From the NCBI RefSeq assembly GCF_030687575.1, contig NZ_CP117439.1, forward strand, positions 5,037,501-5,101,500: a stretch of 64,000 nucleotides of DNA. Reading direction: 5' to 3'. The stretch's first letter is position 1; each line of letters begins with the position of its first letter. The DNA is from Pseudomonas sp. FP2309. Lineage in GTDB: Bacteria > Pseudomonadota > Gammaproteobacteria > Pseudomonadales > Pseudomonadaceae. A model generated the notes under the pieces. That model had not been told where the DNA came from. It was given only the letters and a program-made list of their open reading frames with translations, and made no database searches. Shown here in pieces: positions 30,034 to 41,250 of the stretch. The translations under genes and the position numbers were made by a program.

Positions 30034-32847
30034 ATGGCATTGAAATCCCCCGCGTTTCGTAGAAAATTTCCGTTGCTGGTAACCGGCAGTCTGCTGGCCT
30101 TGCAACCCTTCGCCACCTCATTCGTGGTCGCCGCGGAACAGTATGACTGCACAGTCTCTGCTTCGGGTGCCTGGGATTGCGCGCCGAAAACCGCCGCAGC
30201 CCCGTTGCCACCGCGCCCGGTGCATGACGGCGCTGCCGTCAGCTCGGCCAACAGCACGGCGCAGGCCGACGCTGGTGGCACGGCCGCGGCCGAGCCCAAG
30301 ACCGCACTGGTCACCGAATCCAAGGGCCGTGGCCTGCGCTCGCGCAGTGCCGACTACAGCCACTTGGACTGGGTACCTCGTGATAAGTTGACCGCGGCCC
30401 AACTGGCCGAAACCGGTCCTTATTGCGGCGGTGCGTACATCGAGCCGACTCGTCCTGGCATGAACGACAAGACGAACAAGAGCGATGCGCCCACCTTCAT
30501 CGGCGCCAAAGCCTCTCGTTACGAGCAGGAACAGCAAGTCGCGACCCTGGCCGGTGACGTCGTCATGCGCCAGGGCAGCATGCAGCTGGAATCTGAAGAA
30601 GCCAGCCTGTATCAGGCCGAAAGCCGCGGCGAGCTGAACGGTAATGTTCGCTTGCGCGATAACGGCGCCCTGATCGTCGGCGACCACGCCGAAGTTCAGC
30701 TGGATACCGGTGCGGCGCAGATCGACAACGCCGAATACGTGCTGCACAAGTCGCGCATCCGCGGTAACGCGCTGTACGCCAAGCGCGCCGAAAACGCGAT
30801 CATCCGTCTCAAGGACGGTACGTACACCACCTGCGAGCCGGACAGCAACGCCTGGCAGCTCAAGGGCAACAACATTACGTTGAACCCGGCCACCGGTTTC
30901 GGTACGGCGACCAACGCGACGTTGCGGATCAAGAACATCCCGATCCTGTACACCCCTTACATCTATTTCCCGATCGACGATCGTCGTCAGTCCGGCTTCC
31001 TGCCGCCAAGCTTCAGCACCGGCAGCGAAACCGGCTTTACCTTGCTCACGCCGTACTACTTCAACCTGGCGCCGAACTACGACGCTACGTTGTACCCGCA
31101 ATACATGACCAAGCGCGGCATGATGATGGAAGGCGAATTCCGCTACCTCACCAAGTCCAGCGAAGGTCAGTTCGGCGGCGCGTACCTGAACGACGACAAC
31201 GACGAACGCAAGCTGCAGACCGATTACGAAAAAACCCGCTACATGCTCAACTGGCAGCACAAAGGCGGGTTGGATTCGCGTGTAATGACGCAGGTCGACT
31301 ACACCACGATCAGCGACCCTTACTTCTTCCAGGACCTGAAGTCCAACCAGGAAGGCGTCGAGAGTCGCGATTACGTCAACCAGCAGGGCTCCGTGACGTA
31401 TCGCGGTGACACCTTCCGGGCACGCCTGAACCTTCAGGCTTACCAACTGGCGACCATTTCCCAAGTCACGCCGTACGATCGTCTGCCGCAGATCACCTTC
31501 AACGGCACCCTGCCCTACCATCCGGGCGGCCTGAATTTCAGCTACGAGACCGAAGCCGTGCGCTTCAATCGCGACCTGGAAAACGGCACGTTTAAAGACC
31601 AGGACGGCGTGGCATCGGCTCGACTGGACACCTTTGTCCGCGGCCTCACCCGCGCCAACGGCACACGCCTGAACGTAGCACCAGCCGTCGAATACCCGAT
31701 GAACTCGACCTACGGTTTCGTAACGCCGAAGCTCAAGTACGTCTATACCAAGTACGATTTGGACCTGGACAGCATCGGCAAGAACCAGATCATTGCTGAC
31801 CAGGCTGCGTCCGTGGCGGCAGGCACCCCGTATGCGGGCGGCACCTTCAAGAGCTCCCAGGACCGTGCGGTTCCGGTGGCCAGTGTCGACAGCGGTCTGT
31901 ACTTCGATCGCAACACCAACTGGTTCGGCAAGGACTATCGCCAGACCCTTGAGCCGCGTGCGTTCTACCTGTACGTGCCGAACAAGGACCAGGCGGATAT
32001 CCCGGTCTTCGACAGCAGTGAATACTCGTTCAGCTACGCCTCGCTGTTCCGCGACAACCGCTTCAGCGGTTCCGACCGCATCGGCGACGAGAACAAGCTG
32101 TCGCTGGGCGTGACCAGCCGCTGGATCGAAGACAACGGCTTCGAGCGTCAACGCGTAGCCGTGGGCCAGGCGCTGTACTTCAAGGATCGTGAAGTTCAAT
32201 TGCCGGGTGTTCTGGCCGCCGACCGCGCCGACGCGCAGTCCGATGTATCGCCGGTTGCCCTGGACTACGAGTTCCGTTTCAACCGCGACTGGCGTGCCAC
32301 GGCCGACTACAACTGGGACACCGAGGAGCACAGCCCTCGTTCCGGCAGCGCAATGCTTCACTACCAGCCGGAAGACAACCCGAACAAGATCATCAACGTC
32401 GGTTATCGCTATCGTAACGACCAGGTCGTCTACAACCAGCTGACCGGCAAATGGCAGTTCGGTGGTGACTATGGTCAGCCGGGTGATCCGAACTTCGTGA
32501 AGGATTACTACAAAATCCAGCAACACGACTTCTCGATGATGTGGCCGATCATTCCCCAGTGGAATCTGATCACCCGCTGGCAGTATGACTACGCTCGCAA
32601 CCGTACCTTGGAAGCCTTTGGTGGTTTCGAGTACGACAACTGCTGCTGGAAACTGCGCGTCATCAACCGTTACTGGGTTTCCAACGACGAATACAGCCAG
32701 ATCGCCCCGCTTAACGAAAAGGGTGACCACGGGCTCTTCCTGCAAATCGTCCTCAAAGGACTCGGCGGCCTGACCGGCGCCAAGGTAGAGAGCTTCCTCG
32801 ACAAAGGCATTGAAGGTTATCGTGAACGTGAAGACCAAGCTTTCTGA
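30034..32847 (+). CDS. lptD: LPS-assembly protein LptD
   Basis: Outer-membrane beta-barrel that, with LptE, inserts lipopolysaccharide into the outer leaflet. The 937-aa precursor starts at ATG 30034 with a signal peptide ending near FVVAAEQ, then an N-terminal OstA beta-jellyroll (about 160-300), then the barrel. Paired cysteines expected for the inter-domain disulfides are present: YDC and WDC near the mature N-terminus and the adjacent CC in the late DNCCWKL motif. The frame continues 201 bp upstream without a plausible start. surA begins inside its last codons. Confidence 0.97.
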   Translation: MALKSPAFRRKFPLLVTGSLLALQPFATSFVVAAEQYDCTVSASGAWDCAPKTAAAPLPPRPVHDGAAVSSANSTAQADAGGTAAAEPKTALVTESKGRGLRSRSADYSHLDWVPRDKLTAAQLAETGPYCGGAYIEPTRPGMNDKTNKSDAPTFIGAKASRYEQEQQVATLAGDVVMRQGSMQLESEEASLYQAESRGELNGNVRLRDNGALIVGDHAEVQLDTGAAQIDNAEYVLHKSRIRGNALYAKRAENAIIRLKDGTYTTCEPDSNAWQLKGNNITLNPATGFGTATNATLRIKNIPILYTPYIYFPIDDRRQSGFLPPSFSTGSETGFTLLTPYYFNLAPNYDATLYPQYMTKRGMMMEGEFRYLTKSSEGQFGGAYLNDDNDERKLQTDYEKTRYMLNWQHKGGLDSRVMTQVDYTTISDPYFFQDLKSNQEGVESRDYVNQQGSVTYRGDTFRARLNLQAYQLATISQVTPYDRLPQITFNGTLPYHPGGLNFSYETEAVRFNRDLENGTFKDQDGVASARLDTFVRGLTRANGTRLNVAPAVEYPMNSTYGFVTPKLKYVYTKYDLDLDSIGKNQIIADQAASVAAGTPYAGGTFKSSQDRAVPVASVDSGLYFDRNTNWFGKDYRQTLEPRAFYLYVPNKDQADIPVFDSSEYSFSYASLFRDNRFSGSDRIGDENKLSLGVTSRWIEDNGFERQRVAVGQALYFKDREVQLPGVLAADRADAQSDVSPVALDYEFRFNRDWRATADYNWDTEEHSPRSGSAMLHYQPEDNPNKIINVGYRYRNDQVVYNQLTGKWQFGGDYGQPGDPNFVKDYYKIQQHDFSMMWPIIPQWNLITRWQYDYARNRTLEAFGGFEYDNCCWKLRVINRYWVSNDEYSQIAPLNEKGDHGLFLQIVLKGLGGLTGAKVESFLDKGIEGYREREDQAF

Positions 32848-34162
32848 TTGTCTGCGCCCGCTCGTACTGGGCGCGCTGTTCCTGGGGACCGCATCGGCAC
32901 ACGCTGCGGTTCAACAGCTGGATAAAGTGGTGGCCATCGTCGATAACGACGTGATCATGCAGAGCCAACTGGACCAACGGGTCAAGGAAGTTCAGCAGAC
33001 CATCGCCAAGCGTGGCGGCGGCGTGCCGCCGACCAGCGTCCTGGACCAACAGGTGCTGGAACGTCTGATCGTCGAAAACCTGCAATTGCAGATCGGTGAT
33101 CGTTCCGGCATCCGTATTTCGGACGAGGAACTGAACCAGGCCGTCGGCACTATTGCCCAGCGCAACAACATGAGCATCGATCAGTTCCGCGCGGCCCTGG
33201 CTCGCGATGGCCTGTCGTATGAAGACGCCCGTGACCAGATCCGTCGCGAAATGATCATCAGCCGTGTGCGTCAGCGCCGTGTGGCCGAGCGGGTTCAGGT
33301 GTCCGAGCAGGAGGTGAAGAACTTCCTGGCGTCGGACCTTGGCAAGATGCAGCTTTCCGAAGAACTGCACCTGGCCAATATCCTGATTCCGACCCCGGAC
33401 AGCGCCAACTCCGAGCAGCTCAATGCCGCCGCTGCCAAAACCAAGGCAATCTATGATCGTCTGAAGGCCGGTGCTGATTTCGCGCAAATGGCCATCGCCC
33501 AGTCCGGCAGCGACAACGCCCTTGAAGGCGGTGACATGGGCTGGCGTAAAGCCGCTCAACTGCCACCTCCGTTCGACCGCGAACTGAGCGCCATGGAAGT
33601 CGGTGGTATCACCCAGCCGGCACGCACTCCAGGTGGTTTCATCATCCTGAAGCTGCTGGAGCGCCGCGGCGGCGAGACCTCGCTGAAAGACGAAGTGCAT
33701 GTTCGTCATATCCTGGTCAAACCGAGCGAAATCCGTACCGAAGCGCAAACCAAGGAACTGGCACAGAAGATCTATGACCGCATTGAAAGCGGTGAAGACT
33801 TCGCCACCCTGGCCAAAAGCTTCTCCGAAGACCCAGGTTCAGCCCTCAACGGCGGCGACTTGAACTGGATCGACCCGAAAGCACTGGTTCCCGAGTTCCA
33901 GCAAGTGATGGCCGATACGCCGCAAGGCGTGCTGTCCAAGCCGTTCAAGACTCAATATGGCTGGCACGTGCTGGAAGTTCTTGGCCGTCGCGCCACCGAC
34001 AACACCAGCCAGGCCCGCGAGCAACAGGCACTCAACGTATTGCGTAACCGCAAATACGACGAAGAGCTGCAAACGTGGTTGCGCCAGATCCGTGACGAAG
34101 CCTACGTCGAGAACAAGCTGCCAGGCGCCGGGCAAACAGGCACCGACCAGGCAGTACAGTGA
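32822..34162 (+). CDS. surA: Periplasmic chaperone/peptidyl-prolyl isomerase SurA
   Basis: Escorts outer-membrane proteins, LptD among them, across the periplasm. I choose GTG at 32822 as start because GAAGG lies 5 bp upstream; TTG 32810 and GTG 32828 are alternatives. The product (446 aa) has a signal peptide (to about SAHA), the SurA N-terminal chaperone domain, and two parvulin domains (beginning near EELHLANIL and EVHVRHILV). The start overlaps lptD by 26 bp, so the two are probably co-translated. Confidence 0.95.
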   Translation: MNVKTKLSDCLRPLVLGALFLGTASAHAAVQQLDKVVAIVDNDVIMQSQLDQRVKEVQQTIAKRGGGVPPTSVLDQQVLERLIVENLQLQIGDRSGIRISDEELNQAVGTIAQRNNMSIDQFRAALARDGLSYEDARDQIRREMIISRVRQRRVAERVQVSEQEVKNFLASDLGKMQLSEELHLANILIPTPDSANSEQLNAAAAKTKAIYDRLKAGADFAQMAIAQSGSDNALEGGDMGWRKAAQLPPPFDRELSAMEVGGITQPARTPGGFIILKLLERRGGETSLKDEVHVRHILVKPSEIRTEAQTKELAQKIYDRIESGEDFATLAKSFSEDPGSALNGGDLNWIDPKALVPEFQQVMADTPQGVLSKPFKTQYGWHVLEVLGRRATDNTSQAREQQALNVLRNRKYDEELQTWLRQIRDEAYVENKLPGAGQTGTDQAVQ

Positions 34163-35148
34163 AACCCCAGCGTTTCGCGGTAACACCCGGCGAGCCGGCC
34201 GGCATTGGCCCAGACCTGTGCCTGCTGCTCGCCTCGCACGCCCAGCCACACCCCCTGATTGCCATTACCAGCCGCGACCTGCTCCTTGAGCGGGCCGCGC
34301 AGCTGGGCGTGGCTGTCAATTTGCTGGACGCTGCGCCCGGAAATTGGCCCGACCTGCCCGCACCGGCCGGCAGCCTGTACGTGTGGGACACCCCGCTGCA
34401 GGCCAAGGTGGTTGCCGGGCAACTGGACAAGGCCAACGCGGCGTTCGTGCTCGAAACCCTGACCCGCGCAGGCCAAGGCTGCATTGATGGCGTCTTCGCC
34501 GGCATGATCACCGCCCCGGTACACAAAGGCGTGATCAACGAATCCGGCATCGCTTTTTCCGGCCACACCGAGTTTCTCGCCGAACTGACCCATACCGCTC
34601 AAGTCGTCATGATGCTGGCCACGCGCGGCCTGCGAGTCGCCCTGGTGACCACGCATCTGCCACTGCGTGAGATTGCCGACGCCATTACCGTCGAACGCCT
34701 GGAGCGCGTGACGCGCATCCTGCATGCCGACCTGCAACACAAATTCGGCATCGCCCAACCGCGCATCCTGGTCTGTGGGCTTAACCCCCACGCCGGTGAG
34801 GGCGGTCATTTGGGCCATGAAGAAATCGACATCATCGAACCAACCCTGGAGCGTCTGCGCCAAGAAGGCATGGACCTGCGTGGCCCATTGCCTGCCGACA
34901 CTCTGTTTACCCCCAAATATCTGGAGCACTGCGACGCAGTGCTGGCGATGTACCACGACCAGGGGCTGCCGGTGCTGAAATACAAAGGCTTCGGCGCCGC
35001 CGTCAACGTGACACTGGGCCTGCCGATCATCCGTACCTCCGTCGACCATGGCACCGCCCTGGACCTGGCAGGCAGCGGCAAGATCGATACCGGCAGCCTG
35101 CACGTGGCCCTGGAAACCGCCTATCAGATGGCCGAGACCCGTATATGA
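34159..35148 (+). CDS. pdxA: 4-hydroxythreonine-4-phosphate dehydrogenase
   Basis: NAD-dependent step in pyridoxal-5-phosphate synthesis. The 329-aa product has [11 protein letters not shown] at the N-terminus, the substrate/metal-binding [10 protein letters not shown] and the histidine of MYHDQGL with [10 protein letters not shown] near the end. GTG start whose last two bases form the TGA stop of surA. Confidence 0.97.
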   Translation: MKPQRFAVTPGEPAGIGPDLCLLLASHAQPHPLIAITSRDLLLERAAQLGVAVNLLDAAPGNWPDLPAPAGSLYVWDTPLQAKVVAGQLDKANAAFVLETLTRAGQGCIDGVFAGMITAPVHKGVINESGIAFSGHTEFLAELTHTAQVVMMLATRGLRVALVTTHLPLREIADAITVERLERVTRILHADLQHKFGIAQPRILVCGLNPHAGEGGHLGHEEIDIIEPTLERLRQEGMDLRGPLPADTLFTPKYLEHCDAVLAMYHDQGLPVLKYKGFGAAVNVTLGLPIIRTSVDHGTALDLAGSGKIDTGSLHVALETAYQMAETRI

Positions 35149-35957
35149 CCGAGCATTACCAACACCGGGCGCGCAAGCGTTTCGGGCAAAACTTCCTGCA
35201 CGACGCTGGCGTGATCGACCGGATCCTGCGCTCCATCCATGCCAAGCCCGAAGACCGCCTGCTGGAAATCGGCCCGGGCCAGGGCGCACTGACCCAGGGC
35301 CTGCTGGCCAGCGGTGGACAGTTGGACGTGGTTGAACTGGACAAGGACCTGATCCCAATCCTCAATCAGCAGTTCGCCGGCAAATCCAACTTCAACCTGC
35401 ACCAGGGCGATGCACTGAAGTTCGACTTCAACACCCTCAACGCCGCGCCCAACAGCCTGCGCGTGGTGGGCAACCTGCCGTACAACATCTCCACACCGCT
35501 GATTTTTCACCTGTTGAACAACGCAGGGATCATCCGCGACATGCACTTCATGCTGCAAAAAGAAGTGGTCGAACGTCTGGCCGCGGGCCCTGGGGGCGGT
35601 GATTGGGGCCGTTTGTCGATCATGGTTCAGTACCACTGCCGCGTCGAACACCTGTTCAACGTTGGTCCAGGTGCATTCAACCCGCCACCGAAGGTCGACT
35701 CGGCCATCGTGCGCCTGGTGCCGCATGCCGTGTTGCCGCACCCCGCCAAGGACCACAAACTGCTGGAGCGTGTGGTGCGCGAAGCGTTCAACCAACGCCG
35801 CAAGACCCTGCGCAACACGCTCAAGGCCCTGTTGAGCAATGCTGAAATCGAAGCAGCCGGTGTCGACGGCAGCCTGCGCCCCGAGCAACTGGACCTGGCC
35901 GCGTTCGTGCGCCTCGCCGACCAGCTTGCCATTCAGCCTGCGCCCGCGGCCGACTGA
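35145..35957 (+). CDS. rsmA: 16S rRNA dimethyladenosine transferase (KsgA)
   Basis: Methylates A1518 and A1519 of 16S rRNA using SAM late in small-subunit assembly. The 270-aa protein shows RKRFGQNFL, the SAM-binding [10 protein letters not shown], the catalytic NLPYNIST and the [10 protein letters not shown] motif. It overlaps pdxA by 4 bp (ATGA). A 104-bp gap separates it from apaG. Confidence 0.98.
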   Translation: MTEHYQHRARKRFGQNFLHDAGVIDRILRSIHAKPEDRLLEIGPGQGALTQGLLASGGQLDVVELDKDLIPILNQQFAGKSNFNLHQGDALKFDFNTLNAAPNSLRVVGNLPYNISTPLIFHLLNNAGIIRDMHFMLQKEVVERLAAGPGGGDWGRLSIMVQYHCRVEHLFNVGPGAFNPPPKVDSAIVRLVPHAVLPHPAKDHKLLERVVREAFNQRRKTLRNTLKALLSNAEIEAAGVDGSLRPEQLDLAAFVRLADQLAIQPAPAAD

Positions 35958-36061
35958 TCACCTCGTGTACAGGCCGGACACATGTCTGGCCTAGTGCCCA
36001 CCTCTTGGCCTAGACTGATCCGCATCTGCTGTCCTCCGCTTTTGCTTTTAAGGCCTCTTGC

Positions 36062-36442
36062 ATGTCCGATCCTCGCTACCAGATCGACGTCAGCGTCGTC
36101 ACCCGCTTCCTGGCGGACCAATCGCAACCCGAACACAATCGCTTCGCCTTTGCCTACACCGTCACGGTGAAAAACAACGGGCTGGTACCCGCCAAGCTGT
36201 TGTCACGCCACTGGGTCATCACCGACGGTGATGGTCAGGTCGAAGAAGTGCGCGGCGCAGGCGTTGTTGGCCAACAACCGTTGATCGACATTGGCGCCAG
36301 CCACACCTACAGCAGCGGTACGGTCATGACCTCCAAGGTCGGCACCATGCAAGGGTCGTATCAGATGAAAGCCACCGATGGCCAACTGTTCGACGCGATC
36401 ATCGCGCCGTTCCGCCTCGCCGTTCCGGGGTCCCTGCACTGA
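36062..36442 (+). CDS. apaG: ApaG domain protein
   Basis: A 126-aa single-domain protein of the ApaG/Co2+-Mg2+ efflux family with a fibronectin-like beta-sandwich. Recognisable segments are [22 protein letters not shown] and [20 protein letters not shown]. Its biochemical role is unsettled. The gene overlaps apaH by one base (TGATG), a strong sign of coupled translation. Confidence 0.95.
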   Translation: MSDPRYQIDVSVVTRFLADQSQPEHNRFAFAYTVTVKNNGLVPAKLLSRHWVITDGDGQVEEVRGAGVVGQQPLIDIGASHTYSSGTVMTSKVGTMQGSYQMKATDGQLFDAIIAPFRLAVPGSLH

Positions 36443-37293
36443 TGGCGACGTATGCAGTCGGCGACCTGCAAGGCTGCCTGGAACCCCTCAAGTGCCTGCT
36501 TGAACGCGTGGCCTTCGACCCGGCGAACGATCGACTGTGGTTGGTCGGCGACCTGGTCAATCGTGGCCCCGAGTCGCTGGAAACCCTGCGCTACTTATAT
36601 AACCTGCGCGATTCCCTGGTCTGCGTACTGGGCAACCACGACCTGCACCTGCTGGCGGCGGGGAATAACATCGAACGCCTTAAAAAAGGCGACACCCTGC
36701 GCGAGATCCTCGAAGCGCCTGATCGCGCAGACCTGCTCGATTGGCTGCGCCGGCAAAAGATCATGCATTACGACGAAGGCCGCAACATGGCGCTGGTGCA
36801 TGCGGGGATCCCGCCGCAGTGGACTTTGAAGAAAGCCCTCAAGTGCGCCGCCGAGGTCGAACACGCGCTGGCCGACGACAGCCTGTACACCGCTTACCTC
36901 GATGGCATGTACGGCAACGAACCAGTGAAGTGGGACAACGACCTCATCGGCGTTGCCCGGCTGCGGGTGATCACCAACTACTTCACGCGCATGCGCTTCT
37001 GCACCGCCGAAGGCAAGCTGGACCTCAAGAGCAAGGAAGGCGCAGACACCGCCCTGCCAGGCTACAAACCGTGGTTCGCCCACAAAGAGCGCAAGACCCG
37101 TGACACGAAGATCATCTTCGGCCACTGGGCGGCTCTGGAAGGTCGCTGCGAGGAGCCTGGCGTGTTTGCACTCGACACCGGCTGCGTATGGGGCGGCGCC
37201 ATGACCCTGATGAACATCGACTCCGGCGAGCGCCATAGCTGTCGGTGCGAACCCACACTTCCCGTTACACTGCCGGCTGCCGCCAAGCGCTAG
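36442..37293 (+). CDS. apaH: Diadenosine tetraphosphatase (symmetrical)
   Basis: Splits Ap4A into two ADP, limiting an alarmone that also caps RNAs. The 283-aa metallophosphatase has GDLQGC at the start, [16 protein letters not shown] and the later VHAGIPP and GHWAALEG metal and phosphate ligands. Sits between apaG and glpE on one transcript. Confidence 0.97.
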   Translation: MATYAVGDLQGCLEPLKCLLERVAFDPANDRLWLVGDLVNRGPESLETLRYLYNLRDSLVCVLGNHDLHLLAAGNNIERLKKGDTLREILEAPDRADLLDWLRRQKIMHYDEGRNMALVHAGIPPQWTLKKALKCAAEVEHALADDSLYTAYLDGMYGNEPVKWDNDLIGVARLRVITNYFTRMRFCTAEGKLDLKSKEGADTALPGYKPWFAHKERKTRDTKIIFGHWAALEGRCEEPGVFALDTGCVWGGAMTLMNIDSGERHSCRCEPTLPVTLPAAAKR

Positions 37294-37325
37294 ATGCCGC
37301 TTGCCACCACGCCAAGGAGCCCGCC

Positions 37326-37655
37326 ATGAGCGAATTCAAACGTATCCCTCCCGAACAAGCCCTGGCCCTGCGCGAGCAAGGTGCCGTGGTGGTTGATATC
37401 CGTGACCAGCCGACGTACTCGGCGGCCCACATCACCGGCGCCCGGCATCTGGACAACGTCAACATCGCTGACTTCATCAGCGCCGCCGACCTCGACGCGC
37501 CAGTGATTGTGGCGTGCTACCACGGTAACTCCAGCCAAAGTGCAGCGGCCTATCTGGTCAGCCAGGGCTTCTCCGACGTCTATAGCCTGGACGGTGGTTT
37601 TGAACTGTGGCGTGCGACCTATCCTGCAGAAATTTCCACTGGCGATTCGCAATAA
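37326..37655 (+). CDS. glpE: Thiosulfate sulfurtransferase GlpE
   Basis: Single-domain rhodanese moving sulfane sulfur from thiosulfate to acceptors. The 109-aa product has the active-site cysteine C64 in VACYHGNSS, giving the six-residue loop of the family. Start ATG 37326 is preceded by AAGGAG. Last gene of the lptD-glpE run. Confidence 0.95.
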   Translation: MSEFKRIPPEQALALREQGAVVVDIRDQPTYSAAHITGARHLDNVNIADFISAADLDAPVIVACYHGNSSQSAAAYLVSQGFSDVYSLDGGFELWRATYPAEISTGDSQ

Positions 37656-37694
37656 TTTTTTTCACACCCCGCTACCCCACGTGATGCTTGGGCT

Positions 37695-37719
37695 CGCGCC
37701 GTTTCTGACGAACGGCGCG
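37695..37719 (+). terminator. Probable terminator after glpE
   Basis: CGCGCCGTT and AACGGCGCG form a perfect 9-bp stem with a 7-nt loop, 40 bp after the glpE stop, but there is no T-run. The remaining bases up to prkA (about 37720-37938) hold no gene; they probably contain the prkA promoter, which I could not pin down. Confidence 0.45.
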
Positions 37720-37938
37720 GCCAAACTTATTACGTATCGCGCCTTGACCTCCCCGATTCCGAACTATCCTTAAGCGCAGGCCATCCGAATCAGGGGAGAG
37801 CCGGTACACCGGCGTGCGGGTCATCGGTAGCGTTTAGGGTGTTCTGGGGGGAAACAGCCATTGGCGTTCGTCAATGGTTGCCAGCATCGACTGATAGATC
37901 CGGCGTCGGCTCCACGTATCGAGCGAGGTGACGACGTC

Positions 37939-39861
37939 ATGAGTATCTTTAGCCACTTCCAACAACGCTTCGAGTCCACGCAGCAGGAGGAACTCACACT
38001 TCAAGAGTATCTCGAGCTGTGCAAAAAGGACCGCAGCACCTACGCATCTGCCGCCGAACGCCTGCTACTGGCGATTGGCGAGCCACAGCTGGTGGACACC
38101 TCGAATAACTCGCGCCTGTCGCGAATCTTTTCCAACAAGGTGATCCGCCGCTATCCGGCCTTTGAAGACTTCCACGGCATGGAAGAATGCATCGACCAGA
38201 TCGTTTCCTACTTCCGCCATGCCGCCCAAGGCCTGGAAGAGAAGAAACAGATCCTCTACCTGCTCGGCCCCGTCGGCGGCGGCAAGTCGTCCCTGGCTGA
38301 AAAGCTGAAACAACTGATCGAGAAAGTACCCTTCTATGCCATTAAGGGCTCACCGGTCTTCGAGTCGCCCCTGGGCCTGTTCAACGCCACGGAAGATGGC
38401 GCAATCCTCGAAGAAGACTTCGGCATCCCGCGGCGCTACCTCAATACCATCATGTCGCCCTGGGCTACCAAGCGACTGGCCGAGTTCGGCGGCGATATCA
38501 GCCAATTCCGCGTGGTGAAACTCTATCCCTCCATCCTCAACCAGATCGGCGTGGCCAAGACCGAACCGGGGGATGAGAACAACCAGGATATTTCGGCGCT
38601 GGTGGGCAAGGTCGATATCCGCAAGCTCGAAGAATTCCCACAGAACGACGCCGACGCCTACAGCTACTCGGGCGCACTGTGCCGGGCCAACCAGGGCCTG
38701 ATGGAGTTCGTCGAGATGTTCAAGGCACCGATCAAGGTGCTGCACCCGCTGCTCACTGCCACTCAGGAAGGCAACTACAACAGCACCGAGGGCCTGGGCG
38801 CGATCCCATTCACCGGGATTCTGCTGGCCCACTCCAACGAGTCGGAGTGGCACACCTTCCGCAACAACAAGAACAACGAAGCGTTTATCGACCGGATCTA
38901 CATCGTCAAGGTGCCGTACTGCCTGCGGGTCAGCGATGAGATCAAGATCTACGACAAGCTGCTGTTCAACAGCTCTCTGGCCAAGGCCCATTGCGCGCCC
39001 GACACCCTGAAGATGCTCGCCCAGTTCACGGTCCTGTCGCGCCTCAAGGAGCCCGAAAACTCGAACATCTATTCCAAGATGCGTGTGTATGACGGCGAAA
39101 ACCTCAAGGACACCGACCCCAAGGCCAAGTCGATCCAGGAGTACCGCGACACCGCAGGCGTGGACGAGGGCATGAACGGGTTGTCCACTCGGTTCGCATT
39201 CAAGATCCTGTCCAAAGTCTTTAACTTCGACCCCCACGAGATCGCCGCCAACCCGGTGCACCTGCTCTATGTGCTGGAGCAGCAGATCGAACAGGAGCAG
39301 TTCCAGGCCGAAACCCGCGAGCGCTACCTGCGCTTCCTCAAGGAATACCTGGCACCGCGCTATATCGAGTTCATCGGCAAGGAAATCCAGACTGCGTACC
39401 TGGAGTCCTACAGCGAATACGGCCAAAACATCTTCGATCGCTACGTGCTGTACGCCGACTTCTGGATCCAGGACCAGGAATACCGCGACCCGGAAACCGG
39501 CGAAATTCTCAACCGCGTGGCTCTTAACGAAGAACTGGAGAAGATCGAAAAACCGGCTGGCATCAGTAATCCGAAGGATTTCCGCAACGAGATCGTCAAC
39601 TTCGTGCTGCGCGCCCGTGCCAACAACAACGGTAAAAACCCGACCTGGCTCAGCTACGAGAAGCTGCGGGTGGTCATCGAGAAGAAAATGTTCTCCAACA
39701 CCGAAGACCTGCTGCCCGTCATCAGCTTCAACGCCAAGGCCAGCAAGGAGGATCAGCAAAAACACAACGACTTCGTCACACGAATGGTCGAGCGTGGCTA
39801 CACCGACAAACAGGTACGGCTTCTGTCGGAATGGTACCTACGGGTCCGGAAATCGCAGTGA
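37939..39861 (+). CDS. prkA: PrkA family serine protein kinase
   Basis: A 640-aa AAA+/kinase protein induced in starvation and stationary phase in enterobacteria; recent work on homologues also points to ATP-dependent protease activity. Walker A is GPVGGGKSSLAEKLK (around residue 110), with an N-terminal AAA region and a C-terminal PrkA domain. The start at 37939 has GAGGTG upstream; a 26-residue extension is not supported. First of the widely conserved trio prkA-yeaH-spoVR. Confidence 0.93.
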   Translation: MSIFSHFQQRFESTQQEELTLQEYLELCKKDRSTYASAAERLLLAIGEPQLVDTSNNSRLSRIFSNKVIRRYPAFEDFHGMEECIDQIVSYFRHAAQGLEEKKQILYLLGPVGGGKSSLAEKLKQLIEKVPFYAIKGSPVFESPLGLFNATEDGAILEEDFGIPRRYLNTIMSPWATKRLAEFGGDISQFRVVKLYPSILNQIGVAKTEPGDENNQDISALVGKVDIRKLEEFPQNDADAYSYSGALCRANQGLMEFVEMFKAPIKVLHPLLTATQEGNYNSTEGLGAIPFTGILLAHSNESEWHTFRNNKNNEAFIDRIYIVKVPYCLRVSDEIKIYDKLLFNSSLAKAHCAPDTLKMLAQFTVLSRLKEPENSNIYSKMRVYDGENLKDTDPKAKSIQEYRDTAGVDEGMNGLSTRFAFKILSKVFNFDPHEIAANPVHLLYVLEQQIEQEQFQAETRERYLRFLKEYLAPRYIEFIGKEIQTAYLESYSEYGQNIFDRYVLYADFWIQDQEYRDPETGEILNRVALNEELEKIEKPAGISNPKDFRNEIVNFVLRARANNNGKNPTWLSYEKLRVVIEKKMFSNTEDLLPVISFNAKASKEDQQKHNDFVTRMVERGYTDKQVRLLSEWYLRVRKSQ

Positions 39862-39868
39862 GAAAAGC

Positions 39869-39944
39869 AGCTGCAAGCTTCTAGCGACAAGCTGCAAGGG
39901 TAAAGCCACTGATTCAAAAATCAGCGGGCCCTCTCTTGCAGCTT
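39869..39944. repeat. Nested inverted repeat between prkA and yeaH
   Basis: AAGCTGCAAG (39889-39898) is mirrored by CTTGCAGCTT (39935-39944), enclosing a 6-bp CTGATT/AATCAG hairpin. A direct partial copy of the first arm (AGCTGCAAGC) starts at 39869. A similar GAGCTGCAAGCCT fragment occurs near 23.66 kb, so this is probably a dispersed intergenic element. Confidence 0.6.
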
Positions 39945-39978
39945 GACGCTTACGACTTGAAGCTCCCCGGAGGGGCCT

Positions 39979-41250
39979 ATGAGCTATGTGATCGACCGAC
40001 GCCTCAATGGCAAGAACAAGAGCACGGTAAACCGCCAGCGTTTCCTGCGGCGTTACCGTGACCACATCAAAAAGGCCGTAGAAGAGGCCGTCAGCCGCCG
40101 CTCCATCACCGACATGGAGCATGGCGAGCAAATCAGCATTCCCGGACGGGATATCGATGAACCGGTCCTGCACCACGGCAGAGGCGGCAAGCAGACCGTC
40201 GTACACCCCGGCAACAAGGAGTTCACGACCGGCGAACATATCCAGCGTCCCCAAGGCGGCGGCGGTGGCAAAGGCCCGGGCAAGGCGGGTAACTCCGGCG
40301 AAGGCATGGACGAGTTCGTGTTCCAGATCACCCAGGAAGAATTCCTCGAATTCATGTTCGAGGACCTGGAACTGCCCAACTTGGTCAAACGCAACCTGAC
40401 TGGAACCGACACCTTCAAGACCGTTCGCGCCGGGATCAGCAACGAGGGCAACCCCTCGCGTATCAATATCATCCGCACCCTGCGCTCGGCCCATGCACGG
40501 CGTATCGCCCTCTCGGGCAGCAGTCGCGCAAAGCTCAAGGCGGCCAAGGAGGAGTTGGAGCGTTTAAAGCGCGAAGAGCCGGATAACTTCGGTGATATTC
40601 AGGAAATCGAGGCGGAAATCGAGAAACTCAGCGCGCGTATTCGTCGCGTGCCTTTCCTCGATACCTTCGACCTTAAATACAATCTGCTGGTCAAACAGCC
40701 CAACCCCAGCTCCAAGGCGGTAATGTTCTGCCTGATGGATGTGTCCGGCTCCATGACCCAGGCCACCAAGGATATCGCCAAGCGCTTCTTTATCCTGCTG
40801 TACCTGTTTCTGAAGCGGAACTACGACAAGATCGATGTCGTGTTCATCCGCCATCACACCAGTGCCCGAGAGGTAGATGAAGAGGAGTTCTTTTATTCAC
40901 GGGAAACCGGCGGCACCATCGTATCCAGCGCACTGAAGCTGATGCAGGAGATCATGGCCGAACGCTACCCGGCCAACGAGTGGAACATCTACGCCGCCCA
41001 GGCCTCCGACGGCGACAACTGGAACGACGACTCGCCGATCTGCCGCGACATCCTGATCAACCAGATCATGCCATTTGTGCAGTACTACACCTACGTTGAA
41101 ATTACCCCTCGTGAGCACCAGGCCCTGTGGTTTGAATACGAGCGCATCGGCGAAGCCTTTGCCGATACGTTCGCCCAACAGCAACTGGTCTCGGCCGGCG
41201 ATATCTATCCGGTCTTCCGTGAACTCTTCCAGCGCAGGTTAGTGACATGA
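39979..41250 (+). CDS. yeaH: YeaH/YhbH family (DUF444) protein
   Basis: A 423-aa partner of PrkA in stress adaptation. The N-terminal half is charged and Gly-rich (repeated [14 protein letters not shown] stretch near residue 95); the C-terminal half has a von Willebrand A-like domain with the MIDAS-type DVSGSMT motif. SD GGAGGGG lies 3 bp from the ATG window. Overlaps spoVR by 4 bp. Confidence 0.93.
   Translation: MSYVIDRRLNGKNKSTVNRQRFLRRYRDHIKKAVEEAVSRRSITDMEHGEQISIPGRDIDEPVLHHGRGGKQTVVHPGNKEFTTGEHIQRPQGGGGGKGPGKAGNSGEGMDEFVFQITQEEFLEFMFEDLELPNLVKRNLTGTDTFKTVRAGISNEGNPSRINIIRTLRSAHARRIALSGSSRAKLKAAKEELERLKREEPDNFGDIQEIEAEIEKLSARIRRVPFLDTFDLKYNLLVKQPNPSSKAVMFCLMDVSGSMTQATKDIAKRFFILLYLFLKRNYDKIDVVFIRHHTSAREVDEEEFFYSRETGGTIVSSALKLMQEIMAERYPANEWNIYAAQASDGDNWNDDSPICRDILINQIMPFVQYYTYVEITPREHQALWFEYERIGEAFADTFAQQQLVSAGDIYPVFRELFQRRLVT

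Noticed and set aside
30118..32838. 906-codon open frame on the minus strand, opposite lptD
   Set aside because: It is exactly antisense to a well-supported lptD. The high G/C third-position bias of lptD leaves the opposite frame open, and its translation is Val/Arg/Ala-rich without any family motif.
38350..39765. 471-codon minus-strand frame opposite prkA
   Set aside because: Antisense to PrkA, with low-complexity Val/Leu/Asp composition and no upstream signals.
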